Source of the DNA: Pyrus communis
Taxonomy: Eukaryota > Streptophyta > Magnoliopsida > Rosales > Rosaceae
Assembly: GCF_963583255.1 (NCBI RefSeq)
Contig: NC_084806.1
Coordinates: 14,860,317-14,924,316 of the forward strand
Direction: 5' to 3'
DNA length: 64,000 nt
The notes under the pieces: generated by a model
Database searches by the model: none
What the model was told of the DNA's origin: nothing
The model's input: only the letters and a program-made list of their open reading frames with translations
Made by a program: the position numbers and the translations under genes
In this document: in pieces, positions 60,882-64,000 of the stretch
Layout: every line of letters starts with the position of its first letter
Position numbering within the stretch: the first letter of the stretch is position 1

Positions 60882-61507
60882 TGTAGAATTTTTCAAGTTG
60901 ATGAGCCGAGGGTCCACTCTAACAACACTGATACTATCCCCACTTAACCACTTGCACAATCCTCAGGTGTGGGGTTTTATCACAAAAGGCCTCGATGTTA
61001 GTTAGAGAGGGGTATTTCTATTTAAACTACTTTCTCTTTGGCCCTCTGGCGGATGTGGGACAACAATAAGTTCCAACACTCCCCCGCACGTGAGACCCCA
61101 TTTTATGGGTCACATGTGGATATTTACATCGGCAACCATGTGGAGCCATGTCGAGATTCACCAATCACGCGGGGCCAATGGGGACCCACCCAATCACGTG
61201 GCATCTTTGGCCTATGTGGAGCCATGTAGTGACTCACCCATCACGCGGGGCCAAACAGGGACTCACCCAATCACGTGGCAATACGGGCCCACCTCATGTC
61301 TCTGATACCATGTAGAATTTTTCAGGTCGATGAGCCGAGGGCCCACTCTAACAACACCGATATTGTCCCCACTTAACCACCTGCACAATCCTCAGGTGTG
61401 GGGTTTTATCGTAAAAGGCCTCGATGTTAGTTAAAGAGGGGTATTTCTATTTAAACTACTTTCTCTTTGGCCCTCTGGCGGATGTGGGACAACAATAAGT
61501 TCCAACA
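60882..61507 (-). mobile_element. complete TRIM retrotransposon, TSD GATAC
   Basis: Two 197-base LTRs (60882-61078 and 61311-61507) flank a 232-base interior. Read on the minus strand the LTR starts TGTTGGAACTTATTG and ends AAATTCTACA. It is followed by TGGTATCAGA, the initiator-Met tRNA primer site, and the interior ends in a purine tract (CACGTGCGGGGGAG) before the other LTR. GATAC flanks both sides (60877-60881 and 61508-61512). No coding capacity, as expected for a TRIM (terminal-repeat retrotransposon in miniature). The interior holds repeated ATGTGGAGCCATGT and CACCCAATCACGTGGCA words. Confidence 0.9.
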
Positions 61508-61824
61508 GATACCAACATTTTAGCCCGAATCACGTACAAAATTCTCGATCATTAAGTTCTCATGCAAACATTACCATTGTCCTTTGGAGTTATAGTTATT
61601 TTCCAGTAAATGGGTTTTGGATGTAGCAGAAGTGAGAATCCAGTTTAGATGACTTATCTTCATACAAATTGTAAGCGGTTCCTAAAATTTGGTGAGAAAC
61701 ACCCTAGGCGTTTTGTTGACAATAATGAAAAATTATTGTGATATAATTTCATATGGACAAACTTCTCATTTCTAGTTGTCACTTTTGGTATTATTACAGT
61801 TTAGCGAAGCAAGAGGTATTGAGT
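61508..61824. other. gene-free flank
   Basis: No feature recognised. Confidence 0.4.
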
Positions 61825-62166
61825 GCTGGTTTGGTATTGCTGTGCTTTGAAAAAAGGCTGCTTCTGTTGTGCCGTGAGAATAAACAGCTGTGAAATAAAG
61901 CAGCAGAGTGTTTGTTTAACTTTTTTGTAAAAGTGCTTTTGAAAAAAAAAGCAGTATTATAGTGTTTGGTAAACTTTTATGTAATACAGATATGAAAAAA
62001 AACCGGTTTTTCAAAGCTGGGTTTTGCAGCTTCTTGTTTTTGGCTTTTTTTTCACCCAAAACTGTGAAAAAAAAACTGAAGCTGAATGTTTACCAAACAC
62101 AAAAACAGCTCCCAGCTTTTTTTGATACCAGCTTTTTTTAGAATCACCTCAGTATCAAACCAGGCC
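61825..62166 (-). mobile_element. MITE, inverted relative of the element at 3384-3728 (family copy B)
   Basis: The whole stretch aligns with the reverse complement of 3384-3728: GCTGGTTTGGTATTG at one end, ATCAAACCAGGCC at the other, and shared blocks such as AGCTGGGTTTTGCA and CTGAAGCTGAATGTTTACC. A clear target duplication is not visible. Confidence 0.75.
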
Positions 62167-64000
62167 TAAGTATGACTTTGCGGATGGAGAGTTTGATACA
62201 AATTATTATAACCCAATCGCCCGTTAAATTAGTAACTAGTGTAAATATATAGTTGCATTATATTTTCTTTTCTGATCCAAATTTAGTTCACCGTACTTCC
62301 TAAGCGATGTATTGTTTACCCTTTTGGCATGCACTTAGTGTAAAACTGGAGTGTACCCGAAACACAAGCACATGTCATTATATAAGTGGAGGAACACTTT
62401 AAAAAAAATAAAAAATATTCTTTCACTTGTATAATAACATATAACGTATCATCCCATATTTGTAGCTCATTAAAAAATCTCTCATAAAACAGGTGGGATC
62501 AATGAATGTTACTTTCGATTGTCAATCAATTGATTTCATTTGAATTCAGGTCAATGAACCCAGCAAACCTCAAAATAAATCGCAATACAGACCATGAAGC
62601 AAATCCACCCAGCATAAAATTATGATAAAAACCTAATATAAAATACAAATATTTGGACATACAAAGATAAATTTAGTGATACATTCTTTAATAGATATGA
62701 ACGGAGCTCAATTATTGCATAATGAAACTCACCTTTATTAGAAATGTGTTAGTTTTGTATGTTTGAATAATATCACTTATTAAAAATTATGACCCAAATC
62801 AGTATCAAAACTTGATTAAATAGCACAAAGTCATCCTGTCATAAAAAGCGCTCACTTTCAAGAAAGTAATGTATAAAATTCTTTAGAACATGAGCGTGTT
62901 CCTTTTTGGTTGATAATCTCGTATTTGGCTACCATCCGGATCAAAATTGTCGGAATCTTAAGGATTCTCACACTCTAACTGTTTATCGTACATCGTGCGG
63001 TCGAAAATTATTTTAATTTTTTTTTATTTAAAAGTGATGATACCCACCCCTCAACCCTATTTTTCCCACCCACTTGTTATTGAAAATATTAGTGATATAT
63101 TTAACCTTTTCTAAAATGACTTATGAAGCCCTAACAAAATTAATCAGGCCAAATTCTTTTTCGTGGTCCTTGTGGTGACACGATATTTTCAATGTGATCT
63201 TTGTGTTGAAAAGACTTTTGATTAAACACTCGTGGTGAGCCTTATTAGCAATTGAGGTCTAAATCCAAACTTTCATTAGTCTTCCGTTAAATAAACTCAC
63301 ATGACTATCACATAAAGGGTCAAATTCGTCATTTCAATTCAAATTACATCATATTCCATGACATCTAGTATGAGTTAGGGTTAAACGGAAATTAGATTTC
63401 ATAGAAAAAAGCTTGAATGTAAAGAGTGAAACTAAACCTGTAAAACCACATCAAGGGCTAGGAGAAGAGGTGAAAGTGAAGCCGCATATAATTTCTTAGG
63501 TATGATTTAATTTCGTTTGGAAATTATAAATACTTCTAATATACCATTGTTTTTTTTCAATGCCAACACGTCTTTGATCATGAGTTAGAGTCTTAGTGTT
63601 AGTTGAATTTTCATTCTTGTATCAATTTGTACTAGTCTGAATGCATATATGCCTTTCAATTTTGTCTTTAATTGGTAGTGTGGTTTGATGCACGCCGTAG
63701 TTGGCCAGTACACAACCTTTCAATTTTTTTTCTTAATCTACTTTGAATTTTAATTATTTAAGTTTCTTATGCTCTTGAAGTTCATATGCAGAGGGTAGAC
63801 ATGAAAATTGAATTTTCTGCACTGCCCTTCACCCATTGTCTTCAATTATTTAATTCTGCAATGCCTTTCACTAGTCTGAATGCATAAACTGCAATGTCGT
63901 TAACCCGTTGTCTTTAATTGTTTAAGTTATTCTTGTAAATTATCTCTCATTTTCACTTGTTTCAATTTTGCTTTGTGCACTGGAATCAGATGCCAACTTT
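62167..64000. other. gene-free AT-rich end of window
   Basis: Contains a truncated GGATC-family MITE (62935-63036) and a segment at 63130-63330 with CGTGGTCCTTGTGGTGAC-type words that may belong to a MULE MITE. No coding region is supported; a gene could begin beyond the window. Confidence 0.45.
62935..63036. mobile_element. truncated GGATC-family MITE, copy 3
   Basis: Matches the left half of 32392-32606 and 59030-59233 (GGAATCTTAAGGATTCTCA, TTTATCGTACATCGTGCGG) but lacks the right half. Confidence 0.5.

Noticed and set aside
60531..61305. Several His/Trp/Pro-rich frames repeated twice
   Set aside because: Translations of the TRIM interior, which is non-coding by structure.
60882..61507. 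Considered as a Cassandra TRIM
   Set aside because: Cassandra LTRs carry a 5S rRNA-like promoter; no such 5S motif is visible in these LTRs.

Overview
The window is plant nuclear DNA. It is AT-rich, with intron-containing genes (GT-AG splice sites that preserve frame), an R2R3-MYB factor, a plant DUF761 protein, and dense nested LTR retrotransposons, SINEs, TRIMs and MITEs. Several repeat families resemble ones I associate with Rosaceae (apple/pear tribe); that placement is inference from recall, not a search.

Likely genes are few: an R2R3-MYB of subgroup 2 (MYB13/14/15 type; + strand, 3 exons, 32917-34909), cytosolic NAD-malate dehydrogenase (- strand, 7 exons, 46363-48860, exactly 332 codons), a SLU7-type second-step splicing factor (+ strand, 10 exons, 50145-54344, with one GC-AG intron and an apparent frameshift at the exon 7/8 junction), and an intronless DUF761 protein (- strand, 55798-56490). 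MDH and SLU7 are divergently transcribed from a 1.3 kb shared intergenic region with a TATA-like box on each side.

The rest is mostly repeats. 0-10 kb: a SINE with a 14-bp target duplication; a PIF/Harbinger-like element that has captured the 5' end of an armadillo-repeat kinesin (ARK) gene; and a decayed Ty1/copia element whose 5' LTR alone has a large CT/TTC microsatellite. 10-28 kb: a solo LTR (TSD GGTCC); a truncated minus-strand Tekay/Del chromovirus abutting a truncated plus-strand Tat-lineage Ty3 element. The Tat element carries an antisense extra ORF, itself split by a 1.8 kb solo LTR (TSD CATTC). A lectin-receptor-kinase domain fragment lies just beyond. 28-40 kb: a MULE-like MITE, two further Tekay-family solo LTRs (TSDs TCTAA and TTTGA) on either side of the MYB gene, and SINE copies. 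40-46 kb: a non-autonomous copia-like element with no recognisable coding capacity and a ~190-bp organelle large-subunit rRNA fragment inside it. 56-64 kb: clusters of MITEs and a TRIM retrotransposon (TSD GATAC) next to a rearranged second copy.

No tRNA gene, intact rRNA gene, CRISPR array or prokaryotic feature was seen. Exon structures are read from splice consensus and reading frame only; no transcript data were available.
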